Of a DNA stretch of 64,000 nucleotides, positions 13,936 through 22,870 are shown piece after piece (position 1 is the stretch's first letter; each line of letters opens with the position of its first letter). The DNA lies in assembly GCF_014297285.1 (NCBI RefSeq), contig NZ_JACOQI010000004.1, forward strand, positions 62,001-126,000, read 5' to 3'. Under the pieces are notes generated by a model that worked only from the letters and a program-made list of their open reading frames with translations, made no database searches and had not been told where the DNA came from. The position numbers and the translations under genes are program-made. The stretch is from Dysosmobacter segnis (GTDB lineage: Bacteria > Bacillota > Clostridia > Oscillospirales > Oscillospiraceae).

Positions 13936-16110
13936 TCAGGCCACGGTTGTCACCATCACCGTGGGGCCGTCCGCCCCGCCGATGATGCCGAGACCGGCGG
14001 CCTCCGCTCCGGCGGACATGCTGGGGCTGTGGCTGTCATCCACGGCGGGAGCGTTTTCCGTCTCCGTGGGCAGCTCATCACTCTCCGTACCGAACCACCC
14101 CGCCGGGTACTCGCTGTACCGTTCATAGTATTCCTCGGGGCTCATATGGAACTGCTTATAGAACTGGTCATATTGGTCCCAGCCGCCCTGGGCGTACTGC
14201 CACGGGTACCGTTCCCGGTTGGTGACCAGATCGGCGTCGGTGATCAATTTCAGGTCCTTCAGCGCCCGGATCGTCTCCGTCATGCCTTCCTTGACGTTGA
14301 TCCGGATCGTATCATGGATTCTGTTGAACTGGCTCTCCGGCAGCTTGTATTCGAACTGAATGCGGAGGTCATAGTTGTCGGCGTCATTATCCGCCAGGAA
14401 CCAGTTATACACGCCCCAGTCTCCGTTTTCCGCGTCCTTGGCCACGGCGTCCAGGAGCAGACCCGCCTCCCGGCTGCCGAGAGTGCCGCCGCCGCTCCAT
14501 GTCTCGAACCACGCTTCAGTCATCTGGAAGCCCTCATCCCGCCAGCGGATGCGCTTCTGGCGCATTTCCGGGCTGTTGATGAGCTGATCCAGCAGATAGT
14601 CATAGGTGCCCTCCCGGGCCATGCGGTCAGGGGTCAGATACAGTCTGTACCCCCGCTCCACCTTCAGCCCGCTGTTGAGCATATAGGTGATGCGGACATG
14701 GGTGATGGTCGATTGCGCCCCGCTATCCTCTGCGGATTCTTCCACACTGGCCGTATAGCCGTCGGAATAATAGCCATACCCCGGTGCTTCTTTTTGAATG
14801 TAATCCTTATCGTCGATAATGGTCTGGTGCAGCGTCCGGACCTTCTCGATGAGGACGTCGTCCTTCCCGGGTGTCAGGTAATAATTGCTGCCGGCGGCGT
14901 AGACGTTCACCAGCTTTACGCTGTCCGGTGCGGGGATGCGGCGGGTCACGCCGAACAGATCGTACTTCATGGCGCCGCACAGGGCCGCGCAGCCCAGCGC
15001 CACCGCCAGCATTCCCTTCCATGTGGTCTTGAACACCCGGGGCGTTTTCGCCAGCAGCATGGACGCCGCGTAATAGCCCACGGCGCCGCCCGCGATCATG
15101 CACAAGATCATGGGCAGGAGCGCGAAGTACTGGCCGTTCTGAAAACTCTCCCACAGCAGGGCGTACAGCAGCCGTCCGCCCAGAATGGCGGCGTAGACGG
15201 CGCAGCCGTACCGGAACACCGGCTTCATCCAGCCCACGGCCACCACATCTCCGGCGCTCTCGCTGCGGCGTCTGCGGTACAGCAGCCACGCCAGTCCCAG
15301 CAGCGCCGCGCCCGCGGCGGCATAGGCGGCGATGAGCCAGCCGTTTTCCAGCGTCACGGAGGTCAGCACACTGGTCTCATACCGCTGACCGCCCAGTCGA
15401 TCCGTCACCCACTGGGTCTCGTAGGTGCTGTTGGGAGAGATCTTCTGCACGAGGTATACCACGGGGCTGAGCCACTCCACGGTACCGGAATAGCTGCTGT
15501 TCAGGCCGAAGCAGAAGCCCTGCGCCAGCAGGTTCACCATGAAGTCCGTCAGCACGGCGATGAAGTTCAGCAGCCCGTAAAGGGCGGGCAGCATGAACAC
15601 GTTGCCCACGATAAATGCGCAAAAGGTAGCAAGGCCGAAGAAGAACAGGCTCTCCCCCATAACGCCTAAGACCGTCACCAGCACGCCCATCGGCTCAAAG
15701 CCGCCGAACAGCATCGTTACCAGCACCAGCAAAACGCCGGTCACAGCGTAGGGGATGGCCATCATCGTCAGGCCGGACAGCACGTTGGTAACAAACAGTC
15801 CCTCCCGGCGGATGGGCAGCGTGTGCATCATTCCCACGCTGCGGGCGTTGTAAAGATAGCTCCACACCGCCATGGCGCACAAAATGGCGTACACGATGGA
15901 AATAACCGGCACCCCGTAGGACAGCACAGTGTAATACGCCTGTCTGGTCTCCAGAGGCGACCAGAACCGGAACCCGTTGTGCAGCAGCTCCAGCAGCATC
16001 GCCAGAGGGAACATGGCCCCGCCGAAGGAGGCCAGACCCCACAGCGGCCAGTACCGGGACAGGTTTTTCCGGAAAAGAGTGCCGTTAAAGCACGATGTCT
16101 TTGACCGCAT
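13936..16110 (-). CDS. ABC transporter permease-like protein (DUF6449 type)
   Basis: A 724-residue protein. The N-terminal part (to about residue 400) has some eight to ten hydrophobic segments in ABC-2 permease style (for example VLSGLTMMAIPYAVTGVLLVLV). The C-terminal 320 residues are a soluble domain like the DUF6449 region of permeases next to YtrA-type regulators. It ends in an odd tail, GLGIIGGADGPTVMVTTVA, matching a motif of Na+-translocating decarboxylase beta subunits. The start at 16110 has GGGAGGT seven bases away and overlaps the ATPase gene by 26 bases. It is the membrane partner of that ATPase. The substrate is unknown; homologous systems respond to cell-wall-active compounds. 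Confidence 0.8.
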   Translation of the reverse strand: MRSKTSCFNGTLFRKNLSRYWPLWGLASFGGAMFPLAMLLELLHNGFRFWSPLETRQAYYTVLSYGVPVISIVYAILCAMAVWSYLYNARSVGMMHTLPIRREGLFVTNVLSGLTMMAIPYAVTGVLLVLVTMLFGGFEPMGVLVTVLGVMGESLFFFGLATFCAFIVGNVFMLPALYGLLNFIAVLTDFMVNLLAQGFCFGLNSSYSGTVEWLSPVVYLVQKISPNSTYETQWVTDRLGGQRYETSVLTSVTLENGWLIAAYAAAGAALLGLAWLLYRRRRSESAGDVVAVGWMKPVFRYGCAVYAAILGGRLLYALLWESFQNGQYFALLPMILCMIAGGAVGYYAASMLLAKTPRVFKTTWKGMLAVALGCAALCGAMKYDLFGVTRRIPAPDSVKLVNVYAAGSNYYLTPGKDDVLIEKVRTLHQTIIDDKDYIQKEAPGYGYYSDGYTASVEESAEDSGAQSTITHVRITYMLNSGLKVERGYRLYLTPDRMAREGTYDYLLDQLINSPEMRQKRIRWRDEGFQMTEAWFETWSGGGTLGSREAGLLLDAVAKDAENGDWGVYNWFLADNDADNYDLRIQFEYKLPESQFNRIHDTIRINVKEGMTETIRALKDLKLITDADLVTNRERYPWQYAQGGWDQYDQFYKQFHMSPEEYYERYSEYPAGWFGTESDELPTETENAPAVDDSHSPSMSAGAEAAGLGIIGGADGPTVMVTTVA

Positions 16111-16981
16111 AGTCTGCACCTCCCAATTCGTAAATAAAGATCTCCTCCAGCGTCAGGGGGATGGCGTCCACCAGCAGCGGGCTGTAAGCCATCAGCCGCT
16201 CCGTGGCCTCCTGCGCGTTCATCCGCATGATGAGGGTATGCACCCGGCCGAGCTTCGAGGCATGAAGCACCGGCAGCTCCGCCGGAACGTCCTCCATGCC
16301 GTCGGGAAACACCACCTGCAATTTCACCATGTTATCCTGCAACTGGGCCAGGCTCCGCTCCAGCAGCACATGGCCGTGGTCCATGATGCCCACATGGTCG
16401 CACACGTCCTCCAGCTCCCGGAGGTTGTGGCTGGACACCAGCACCGTAGTGCCCCGCTCCGCCACATCGCCCATCATCAGGCTCCACACCTGACGGCGCA
16501 TCACCGGGTCCAGACCGTCCACAGGCTCATCCAGGATCAGATAATCCGGCATGGCGGACAGAGCCAGCCAGAAGGCCGCCTGCTTCTGCATACCCTTGGA
16601 AAACCGCCGGATAGGCCGCTTTTCGTCCAGTTCAAACACTTCCCTCAGCTTTTCATACCGCTCCGTGGAGAAGTTTGGATAGAAGCCCTTGTAAAACCGC
16701 ATCATATCCCCGATGCCTGCGGAATTGAAATAGTACCAATCATCGGGAATGGCGGCGATCTTGGCCTTCAGCGCCGCGTTTTCCCACACATCCTCGCCGC
16801 CCAGCCGCACGGTGCCGCTGTCCTGCCGGAAAATACCGGTAAGATGGCGGATGATGGTGGATTTGCCCGCGCCGTTAGGACCAACCAGCCCGTAGACAGC
16901 CCCGGTGGGCACGCTGATGGTGGCGTCATTCAGGGCGGCAAAGCCGTCAAAGGTCTTGACGACGTTTTTCACTTCGATCAT
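16085..16981 (-). CDS. ABC transporter ATP-binding protein
   Basis: A 298-residue ATPase of the YtrB/CcmA-like group. Walker A is GPNGAGKST, the Q-loop follows, the signature motif reads FSKGMQKQ in place of LSGGQ, and Walker B is YLILDEPVDGLDP, followed by the switch histidine SSHNLRELE. The KGMQKQ signature is usual in this group. It overlaps the GntR gene by four bases (ATGA) and the permease gene by 26 bases, a tightly coupled trio. Confidence 0.92.
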   Translation of the reverse strand: MIEVKNVVKTFDGFAALNDATISVPTGAVYGLVGPNGAGKSTIIRHLTGIFRQDSGTVRLGGEDVWENAALKAKIAAIPDDWYYFNSAGIGDMMRFYKGFYPNFSTERYEKLREVFELDEKRPIRRFSKGMQKQAAFWLALSAMPDYLILDEPVDGLDPVMRRQVWSLMMGDVAERGTTVLVSSHNLRELEDVCDHVGIMDHGHVLLERSLAQLQDNMVKLQVVFPDGMEDVPAELPVLHASKLGRVHTLIMRMNAQEATERLMAYSPLLVDAIPLTLEEIFIYELGGADYAVKDIVL

Positions 16982-17340
16982 TGCTCGTATACCTCCTCGA
17001 TGAGCGCCGCAGCGTCCGCTTCCGTCACGCCCAGATACCGCAGCTCATTCAGCAGTTTTTTCACATCCGCCCGAAGCGTTTCCCGCCGGACAGCGTCGGC
17101 GTCCGCCGTACCGCTGACGAAGCTGCCCTTTCCCGCCACGGAGTAAATATAGCCTTCCGCTTCCAGCTCGTTATAGGCCCGCTGGATGGTGTTGGGATTG
17201 ATGGACAGCTGGGTGGCCAGCGCCCGGACCGACGGCAGCTTTTCGTCCTGAGCCATGGCCCCGGTGACGATCATCCGCCGCAGGCCGTCTTTGATCTGTT
17301 CATAAATGGGACGGGAATCCCGGTAATTCAATGTCAGCAC
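16978..17340 (-). CDS. GntR family regulator, YtrA subfamily
   Basis: A 120-residue repressor with an N-terminal winged helix (RPIYEQIKDGLRRMIVTGAM, then LPSVRALATQLSINPNTIQRAYNELEAEGYI) and a short C-terminal dimerisation helix, the layout of the YtrA group. Translation starts at GTG (17340) behind AAAGGAGAGG; the overlapping ATG is out of frame. It is the natural candidate to bind the palindrome at 17684-17708 and control its own operon, including the microproteins before it and the ABC genes after it. Confidence 0.92.
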   Translation of the reverse strand: MLTLNYRDSRPIYEQIKDGLRRMIVTGAMAQDEKLPSVRALATQLSINPNTIQRAYNELEAEGYIYSVAGKGSFVSGTADADAVRRETLRADVKKLLNELRYLGVTEADAAALIEEVYEQ

Positions 17341-17370
17341 ATGTGCCTCTCCTTTCTGAGGAATGTTCGA

Positions 17371-17451
17371 TCAGCGGTGCAGGATCACCGCTGTCAGCAA
17401 AATAACCAGCAGTACCGCGCCTGCGATACCAAGCAAAAACAGCGTACTCAT
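17371..17451 (-). CDS. 26-residue membrane microprotein
   Basis: MSTLFLLGIAGAVLLVIL-type peptide, one transmembrane helix and a short basic end (ILHR). It sits 30 bases before the GntR gene in the same transcript. The ribosome-binding site (GGGGCAG) is weak, so translation may depend on the preceding gene. No homology recognised. Confidence 0.5.
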   Translation of the reverse strand: MSTLFLLGIAGAVLLVILLTAVILHR

Positions 17452-17467
17452 TGCATCTGCCCCGTTC

Positions 17468-17557
17468 TCAGGGCTGCAGGGCCACGGACACCAGAACAAC
17501 AGCGGCAAAAATCAGACCCACGATGGCGGCGATCCCCGCAAAACCAAACAGCATCAT
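17468..17557 (-). CDS. 29-residue membrane microprotein
   Basis: A single hydrophobic helix (MMLFGFAGIAAIVGLIFAAV) ending VALQP. The start is overlapped by the stop of the microprotein gene before it (ATGA), and a good AAAGGAGACG site lies inside that gene. The coupling supports real translation. Function unknown; it could be a small partner of the ABC permease. Confidence 0.6.
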   Translation of the reverse strand: MMLFGFAGIAAIVGLIFAAVVLVSVALQP

Positions 17558-17661
17558 GTTTCGTCTCCTTTCCGGCCCGGCTTCAAAACCACGCCCACCG
17601 TCAGCGCCGCCAGTGCTCCCAGCACCATCAGGGCGGCTACTACCTTCTTGATGACCTTCAT
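17554..17661 (-). CDS. 35-residue membrane microprotein
   Basis: First gene after the operator. It has a basic start (MKVIKKV), one membrane helix (VAALMVLGALAALTVGVVL) and a charged tail (KPGRKGDET), so it could be a signal-anchored peptide. The ribosome-binding site is CGGAGGAACGTT. It is followed by two more tiny membrane genes, the GntR repressor and the ABC pair in one transcription unit. Confidence 0.6.
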   Translation of the reverse strand: MKVIKKVVAALMVLGALAALTVGVVLKPGRKGDET

Positions 17662-17683
17662 AACGTTCCTCCGAACTGTACCA

Positions 17684-17708
17684 ACTGTACTATGTGTGTT
17701 AGTACAGT
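17684..17708. promoter_or_regulatory. palindromic operator, probable GntR/YtrA site
   Basis: A perfect inverted repeat, ACTGTACTA and TAGTACAGT, with a 7-base spacer, begins two bases after the -10 box and so covers the transcription start. YtrA-type repressors bind such AGTAC-containing palindromes. A half copy (ACTGTA) repeats next to it at 17675-17680. Confidence 0.75.
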
Positions 17709-17709
17709 T

Positions 17710-17738
17710 AGGATAACACGACCGTTTCTCTCTGTCAA
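17710..17738 (-). promoter_or_regulatory. promoter of the microprotein-GntR-ABC operon
   Basis: Perfect TTGACA (17733-17738) and TATCCT (17710-17715), spacer 17 bases, directly next to the palindrome. Repressor binding there would block initiation. Confidence 0.8.
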
Positions 17739-17815
17739 TCCCCTTTCAAAAAAATATTTTCCGCCTCTTTTCCCCGCTCCTTTTATAAAAACAAGGAATT
17801 TTTTGCATTTTTCTC

Positions 17816-17844
17816 TTTACAACCGCACATTCCTATGGTAAACT
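17816..17844 (+). promoter_or_regulatory. promoter of rpsO-pnp
   Basis: TTTACA (17816-17821) and TAAACT (17839-17844), spacer 17 bases. A leader of about 100 bases with a hairpin around TTCGTCCTGCGGAGGA precedes rpsO; S15 often represses its own mRNA through such leaders, but no specific fold is proven here. Confidence 0.65.
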
Positions 17845-17951
17845 TGTTCAGCACGTGAATTTGTGCGCATTCCGGGGCTTCGTCCTGCGGAGGATTTCAC
17901 CACTCCCAGAGCGCAGTTTTCGGAGAATTTTTTGAAAGGTGGAAACACACA

Positions 17952-18218
17952 ATGCTGCGTAAAGATCAGAAGACGGCCGTGATCGAGGCCAACCGTACCC
18001 ACGAGACCGACACTGGCTCCCCCGAGGTCCAGGTCGCGATCCTCACCGAGCGTATCAACATCCTCACCGAGCACATGCGCGCCAACCCCCAGGACAAGCA
18101 CTCCAACCGTGGTCTGCTGAAGATGGTCGGTAAGCGCCGCAGCCTGCTGGACTATCTGCAGAAGAAGGATATCGAGCGCTATCGTGCCCTGATCGCCAAG
18201 CTGGGCATCCGGAAGTAA
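17952..18218 (+). CDS. rpsO: 30S ribosomal protein S15
   Basis: The 88-residue S15 protein, which binds the central domain of 16S rRNA early in small-subunit assembly. The conserved [18 protein letters not shown] and [20 protein letters not shown] blocks are intact. The ATG has GAAAGGTGG upstream. It is followed by a terminator and then pnp, the classic rpsO-pnp pair. Confidence 0.98.
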   Translation: MLRKDQKTAVIEANRTHETDTGSPEVQVAILTERINILTEHMRANPQDKHSNRGLLKMVGKRRSLLDYLQKKDIERYRALIAKLGIRK

Positions 18219-18226
18219 GAAGCAAT

Positions 18227-18259
18227 GAGGGTGACGGAGCGGTTCTCCGTCACCCTTTT
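18227..18259 (+). terminator. rpsO terminator or attenuator
   Basis: GGGTGACGGAG and CTCCGTCACCC arms with a 5-base loop and TTTTC. It sits between rpsO and pnp, allowing partial read-through to pnp or separate mRNA ends. Confidence 0.8.
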
Positions 18260-18388
18260 CTGCGAATTTCCAGTCATTTTTTCGCCGGGGGCTGTTGCTT
18301 TTTGTGTTTGAAACTGTGCCCGAATCTCGGACATGCTTTCAAATACGAAAAGAGCCGCTCCCGAGCATCTGAGTAAAGGAGCAATCTT

Positions 18389-20539
18389 ATGTCAACCATT
18401 ATCACCCATCGGCAGTTCCCCGGCTATCATAAGTACGAGATGGAACTGGCAGGCCGTCCCCTGACTCTGGAAGTGGGCAAGCTGGCCGAGCTGGCCAATG
18501 CCGCCGTCATGGTGGGCTACGGCGACACCCGCGTGCTGGTGTGTGCCACCGCCTCCGCCCGTCCCCGGGACGGCATCGATTTCTTCCCCCTGAGCGTGGA
18601 CTTTGAGGAGAAGATGTACGCCGTGGGCCGCATCCCCGGCAGCTTCAACCGCCGGGAAGGCCGTCCCGGTGAGAAGGGCATCCTCACCAGCCGCGTCATC
18701 GACCGCCCCATCCGCCCCCTGTTCCCCTATGACTTCCGCAATGATGTGTCCATCATGGCCACCGTCATGGCTGTGGATCATGACTGCTCTCCCGAGATCG
18801 CCGCTCTGATCGGCACCTCCGCCGCTCTGGCCATCTCCGATATCCCCTGGAACGGTCCTGTGGGCGCCGTGAAGATGGGTCTGGTGGACGGTGAGCTGGT
18901 CATCAACCCCACCAGCGAACAGCGCAAGGTCAGCGATCTGGACGTCACCGTGGTCTCCACCGGCAAGAAGGTGGTCATGATCGAGGCCGGCGCCAACGAG
19001 GTCCCCAACGACAAGATGTTCGAGGCCATTCAGAAGGCCCACAAGGAGAACCAGAAGCAGATCGAGCTCATCAACAAGATGGTCGCCGAAATCGGCAAGC
19101 CCAAGTTCGACTATCCCCACGCCGCCTTCGACCAGGAGCTGTTCGACGACATCGTGGCCAACTTCATGGACGAGGCCAAGGCCGCTATGGACACCGATGA
19201 CAAGAACGTCCGTGAGCAGCGCTGGAACGCCATGATCGAAAAGTGGCACGAGAAGTATCTGGAAGATCACCCCGACATGGACCAGTATCTGGAGGAGATC
19301 ACCTACAAGTTCCAGAAGAAGATCGTCAAGGCCTGGCTGCTGGAAGGCCACCGCGTGGACGGCCGCCAGAAGAACGAGATCCGTCCCCTCAGCGCCGAGG
19401 TGGGTGTCCTGCCCCGCGTTCACGGCTCCGGTCTGTTCACCCGCGGTCAGACCCAGGTCCTCTCCGTCTGCACCCTGGATACCCTGTCCGCCTGCCAGAA
19501 GCTGGACACCATCTGGGAAGAGACCGAGAAGCGCTACATGCACCACTACAACTTCCCCGGCTACTCTGTGGGCGAGGCCAAGCCCGCCCGCAGCCCCGGC
19601 CGCCGGGAGATCGGCCACGGCGCTCTGGCCGAGCGTGCTCTGCTGCCCGTGATCCCCTCTGTGGAGGACTTCCCCTATGCGATCCGCGTGGTCTCTGAGG
19701 TTGTCAGCTCCAACGGCTCCACCTCTCAGGGCTCCATCTGCGGCTCCACGCTGGCTCTGATGGATGCCGGCGTGCCCATCAAGGCTCCCGTGGCTGGCAT
19801 CTCCTGCGGTCTGATTCAGGACGATAACGGCGGCTTCACCACCTTTATCGACATTCAGGGCGTGGAGGACTTCCACGGCGAGATGGACTTCAAGGTGGCC
19901 GGCACCAAGAAGGGCATCACCGCCATTCAGATGGACCTGAAGAACGACGGTCTGACTATGGAGATCATCAAGAACGCTCTGGACATCACCTATGACGCCC
20001 GCTGCGAGATCCTGGACCAGATCATGCTGCCCTGCATCGCCGAGCCTCGTAAGGAAGTCTCCCAGTACGCCCCCAAGATGGTCATTATGCACATCAATCC
20101 CGACAACATCCGGGACGTCATCGGCAAGGGCGGTTCTGTCATCCAGAAGATCGTAGCCGATACCGGCGCCAAGATCGACATTGACGATGACGGCACCATC
20201 CACATCGCCGCAGCCGACGCTTCCGCCTGCGACGCCGCCAAGAAGTGCATTGACGATATCGTGTTCGTCCCCGAGATCGGCAAGCTGTACTACGGCCGCG
20301 TGGTGCGCCTGATGACCTTCGGCGCCTTCGTGGAGCTGGCTCCCGGCAAGGACGGTCTGGTGCACATCTCCAAGCTGGCCGACCATCGCATCGAGAAGGT
20401 GGAGGATGCCTGCAAGATCGGCGACATGATGTGGGTCAAGGTCACCGATATCGACGAGAAGGGCCGCGTGAACCTCTCCCACAAGGACGCCATGCGTGAG
20501 ATCGCCGCCAAGGAAGCCAACGGCGAGCGGGTCAAGTAA
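18389..20539 (+). CDS. pnp: polyribonucleotide nucleotidyltransferase (PNPase)
   Basis: Phosphorolytic 3'-5' exoribonuclease that degrades mRNA to nucleoside diphosphates; 716 residues, the standard length. Two RNase PH domains flank a helical segment, with the active second core seen around GRREIGHGALAERAL and the DIQGVEDFHGEMDFKVAG metal site. A KH domain (GKGGSVIQKIVADTGAKIDI) and an S1 domain (YGRVVRLMTFGAFVELAPGK) follow. It starts with TAAAGGAGC upstream. Codon use is strongly biased to GC-ending codons, as for a highly expressed gene. Confidence 0.98.
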   Translation: MSTIITHRQFPGYHKYEMELAGRPLTLEVGKLAELANAAVMVGYGDTRVLVCATASARPRDGIDFFPLSVDFEEKMYAVGRIPGSFNRREGRPGEKGILTSRVIDRPIRPLFPYDFRNDVSIMATVMAVDHDCSPEIAALIGTSAALAISDIPWNGPVGAVKMGLVDGELVINPTSEQRKVSDLDVTVVSTGKKVVMIEAGANEVPNDKMFEAIQKAHKENQKQIELINKMVAEIGKPKFDYPHAAFDQELFDDIVANFMDEAKAAMDTDDKNVREQRWNAMIEKWHEKYLEDHPDMDQYLEEITYKFQKKIVKAWLLEGHRVDGRQKNEIRPLSAEVGVLPRVHGSGLFTRGQTQVLSVCTLDTLSACQKLDTIWEETEKRYMHHYNFPGYSVGEAKPARSPGRREIGHGALAERALLPVIPSVEDFPYAIRVVSEVVSSNGSTSQGSICGSTLALMDAGVPIKAPVAGISCGLIQDDNGGFTTFIDIQGVEDFHGEMDFKVAGTKKGITAIQMDLKNDGLTMEIIKNALDITYDARCEILDQIMLPCIAEPRKEVSQYAPKMVIMHINPDNIRDVIGKGGSVIQKIVADTGAKIDIDDDGTIHIAAADASACDAAKKCIDDIVFVPEIGKLYYGRVVRLMTFGAFVELAPGKDGLVHISKLADHRIEKVEDACKIGDMMWVKVTDIDEKGRVNLSHKDAMREIAAKEANGERVK

Positions 20540-20566
20540 ATCGTCTTTCCATTCCAAAACGCCAGA

Positions 20567-20598
20567 CGGGGCGGGCACTTCGCCCGCCCCGCCTTTTT
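20567..20598 (+). terminator. pnp terminator
   Basis: GGGGCGGGC and GCCCGCCCC arms with a 5-base loop, followed by GCCTTTTT, 28 bases past the pnp stop. Confidence 0.85.
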
Positions 20599-20644
20599 CG
20601 TTTCCTGCGCCACAACAAAAGGCCGGGATTTCCGGCGAAGCCAA

Positions 20645-21360
20645 AGAGGATATTCTCTCTGTTCCCGCAGGGGGCAGTTCCCACTACGGGGCAAGGGGAA
20701 GGAGTCTTTGGCGCAAAGCCCCCTCCCCCTTAGATCCCCACCCGAAACATGGGGGACGCCACCTTACACCGTCACGACGATACGATTCCCGGCCCTGATG
20801 GGCCGCCAATCGTGCCATTTCCTCGAAAGCACCTCGCTTTATCCGCCCCCGGCGGCGCTTTGGTGCTTTCCCCTTTGGAAATTCCTCCCAAGGAAAGACG
20901 GGGGAGCAACAGTGGAAAGAGAAGCAGAGGACGTCCTATTTGCAACACCTGTGTGCGAAGGACTTTCTGGTGCAGGGACGCACTGATTTGAGATTTGAGT
21001 ATAGCGCAGCCGGTAGGGGCGTTTCAAGTTTAGTCGGCAGTGCGTGGCGGCCAGCCCCCGTTTTGGGTGAGTTGACCGTTTCGTCGGTCAACTCATCCCT
21101 GACATTTTTTCTTTTTCACCGTGCACGGCGCATTTTCTTTTTGATGTCTCAAAAAGAAAATGGGGGGTGCATCCCCACGGTAAAACCGTGCATTCTCGTG
21201 CCGCAAAGTGGCACCATGCTGCATCCCCTGCGGCGGTTCGCCGCGCCCCTTGTTGGAGCAAAGAAAAAGTAGGAGACATTCCAATGGGCAAAGCCCATTT
21301 TAGGATTCGATCCCGCATGGTATCACCATGCTTTCCCATGCCGCAAAGCGGCACCCTCTG
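20645..21360 (+). repeat. dispersed intergenic element, copy A
   Basis: The space between pnp and mnmE holds no gene. It is homologous, in reverse orientation, to the space after aspS (51470-52262). Shared blocks include CACCGTCACG, GATGGGCCGCCAATCGTGCC, TTTCCTCGAAAGC, GTATAGCGCAGCCGG, CGGCCAGCCCCCG, a GTTGACCG/CGGTCAAC hairpin and CATGGTATCACCATGC, in the same order. It is dense in small palindromes such as GCCGCAAAGCGGC. No open frame with a ribosome-binding site or transposase similarity was seen. It may be a structured RNA element or a non-autonomous mobile element. Confidence 0.75.
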
Positions 21361-21372
21361 AAAGGAGCTTCT

Positions 21373-22758
21373 ATGTCTGATCTCATCGCCGCCATTGCCA
21401 CCGGCAGCACCGCCGCCGCCATCGGCATCGTCCGGGTCTCCGGGACCGGCTGCTTTGCTGCCTGCGACCGGGTCTTTCGTCCCCGGAACGGAGTCCCCTT
21501 CGCCCAGCAGCCCTCTCACAAGATGGTGTTCGGAGAAATGCTGGACGATTCCGACGCCGTCATCGATCAGGGATTAGCCGTCCGCTTCGGCGGCGGACAC
21601 AGCTACACCGGGGAGGACGCCGCCGAATTCCACTGCCACGGCTCTCCCGTGGTCCTTCACACCCTGCTCTCCGCCCTCTTTGCCGCCGGAGCCCGTCAGG
21701 CCCAGGCCGGTGAATTCACCAAGCGGGCCTTTCTCAACGGCAAAATGGACCTGACGGAGGCGGAAGCCGTCATCGATCTCATCGATGCCCAGTCCGCCGC
21801 TGCCGCGAAAAACGCCGCAGCCCAACTGGACGGCGGTCTCCGCCGCCGCCTGGAGCCGGTGCAGGAGGCCCTCATCGACATCACCTCCCGGTTTTACGCC
21901 GTGGTGGATTACCCCGACGAGGACATTGAGGACATTCAGCCACAGCAGATCCGATCCTCTCTGCAAATCGCCGCCGACACCCTCTCTGCCTTGCTGGACA
22001 CCGCCCAGCGGGGCCGGGTGCTGAAAAACGGCGTCCGCACCGCCATCGTGGGCCTGCCCAATGCCGGTAAGTCCTCCCTGCTCAACGCCTTGGCGGGCTA
22101 TGACCGGGCCATCGTCACCGACATCCCCGGCACCACGCGGGACACGGTGGAGGAGACCGTCACCTGCGGCGGCACCCTCCTGCGGCTCATTGACACCGCC
22201 GGTATCCACGATACCGCCGACGCCGTGGAGCAGTTGGGCGTAGAGCGCAGCCGCAAGGCGGCAGAGACTGCCGATCTGGTGATCGCCGTGGCAGACGGCA
22301 GCCAGACGCCCCCCGCCGTGGACCCGGACATCCTGGCCCTGGCGGCCAAGGCCCCTCATTGGATTTTGGCCGTCAGCAAAAACGACCTGAACCCCGCCGG
22401 GAAAACCGTCCTCCCGCAGCTGCCTGAGGGTCTGCGGGAGCCGGACAGCCTTGTCAGCTTCAGCTCCATGGCCCCCGGCGGCCTGGACGCCCTGGTGGAC
22501 GCCGTGCAAAGCTGCTTCCCCGCCGGGACCCCCGCTGACGCCGGTTCCCTCCTGACCAACACCCGGCAGGAATCTGCCGTCCGCCGGAGTCTGGAGGCTG
22601 TCCGTCGGGCGCTGTCCGCGCTGGACAGCGGTCTGACTCCCGACGCTGTCCTCACTGATGCGGAGGAAGCACTGGAGTCCATCGGCGAACTAACGGGCCG
22701 CACCGCCAAGGAGGAGATCGTAGGCGCGGTGTTCAGCCGTTTCTGCGTGGGAAAATAA
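21373..22758 (+). CDS. mnmE: tRNA modification GTPase MnmE
   Basis: GTPase that with MnmG makes the 5-carboxymethylaminomethyl group on wobble U34 of certain tRNAs; 461 residues. The N-terminal folate-binding domain starts SDLIAAIATGSTAAAIGIVR. The G domain has GLPNAGKSSLLNALAG, DIPGTTRDTVEE and DTAG; the C-terminus ends FCVGK, carrying the catalytic cysteine of the usual FC(I/V)GK motif. The start at 21373 follows AAAGGAGCTT. In many Firmicutes mnmE lies next to jag and mnmG; here it is about 40 kb from jag and mnmG is not seen. Confidence 0.96.
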   Translation: MSDLIAAIATGSTAAAIGIVRVSGTGCFAACDRVFRPRNGVPFAQQPSHKMVFGEMLDDSDAVIDQGLAVRFGGGHSYTGEDAAEFHCHGSPVVLHTLLSALFAAGARQAQAGEFTKRAFLNGKMDLTEAEAVIDLIDAQSAAAAKNAAAQLDGGLRRRLEPVQEALIDITSRFYAVVDYPDEDIEDIQPQQIRSSLQIAADTLSALLDTAQRGRVLKNGVRTAIVGLPNAGKSSLLNALAGYDRAIVTDIPGTTRDTVEETVTCGGTLLRLIDTAGIHDTADAVEQLGVERSRKAAETADLVIAVADGSQTPPAVDPDILALAAKAPHWILAVSKNDLNPAGKTVLPQLPEGLREPDSLVSFSSMAPGGLDALVDAVQSCFPAGTPADAGSLLTNTRQESAVRRSLEAVRRALSALDSGLTPDAVLTDAEEALESIGELTGRTAKEEIVGAVFSRFCVGK

Positions 22759-22811
22759 CAATTTTCGTTTTCCCCTGTCTTTCTTCCTGTTTTCCTTAAC
22801 GCATAATCCGG

Positions 22812-22840
22812 TTTACAAAACTACAAAAATGTGATATACT
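22812..22840 (+). promoter_or_regulatory. promoter of the DUF1836-degV operon
   Basis: TTTACA (22812-22817) and TATACT (22835-22840), spacer 17 bases, 30 bases before the DUF1836 start. Confidence 0.7.
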
Positions 22841-22870
22841 TGCTCTGATTTCAAAGGAAGGAGCACCGGT

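Noticed and set aside
18392..20644. 750-codon open frame on the minus strand
   Set aside because: Antisense shadow of pnp, caused by GC-biased codon use.
20750..21272. Several short open frames in element A
   Set aside because: No ribosome-binding sites, and they are not kept in copy B; the element appears non-coding.
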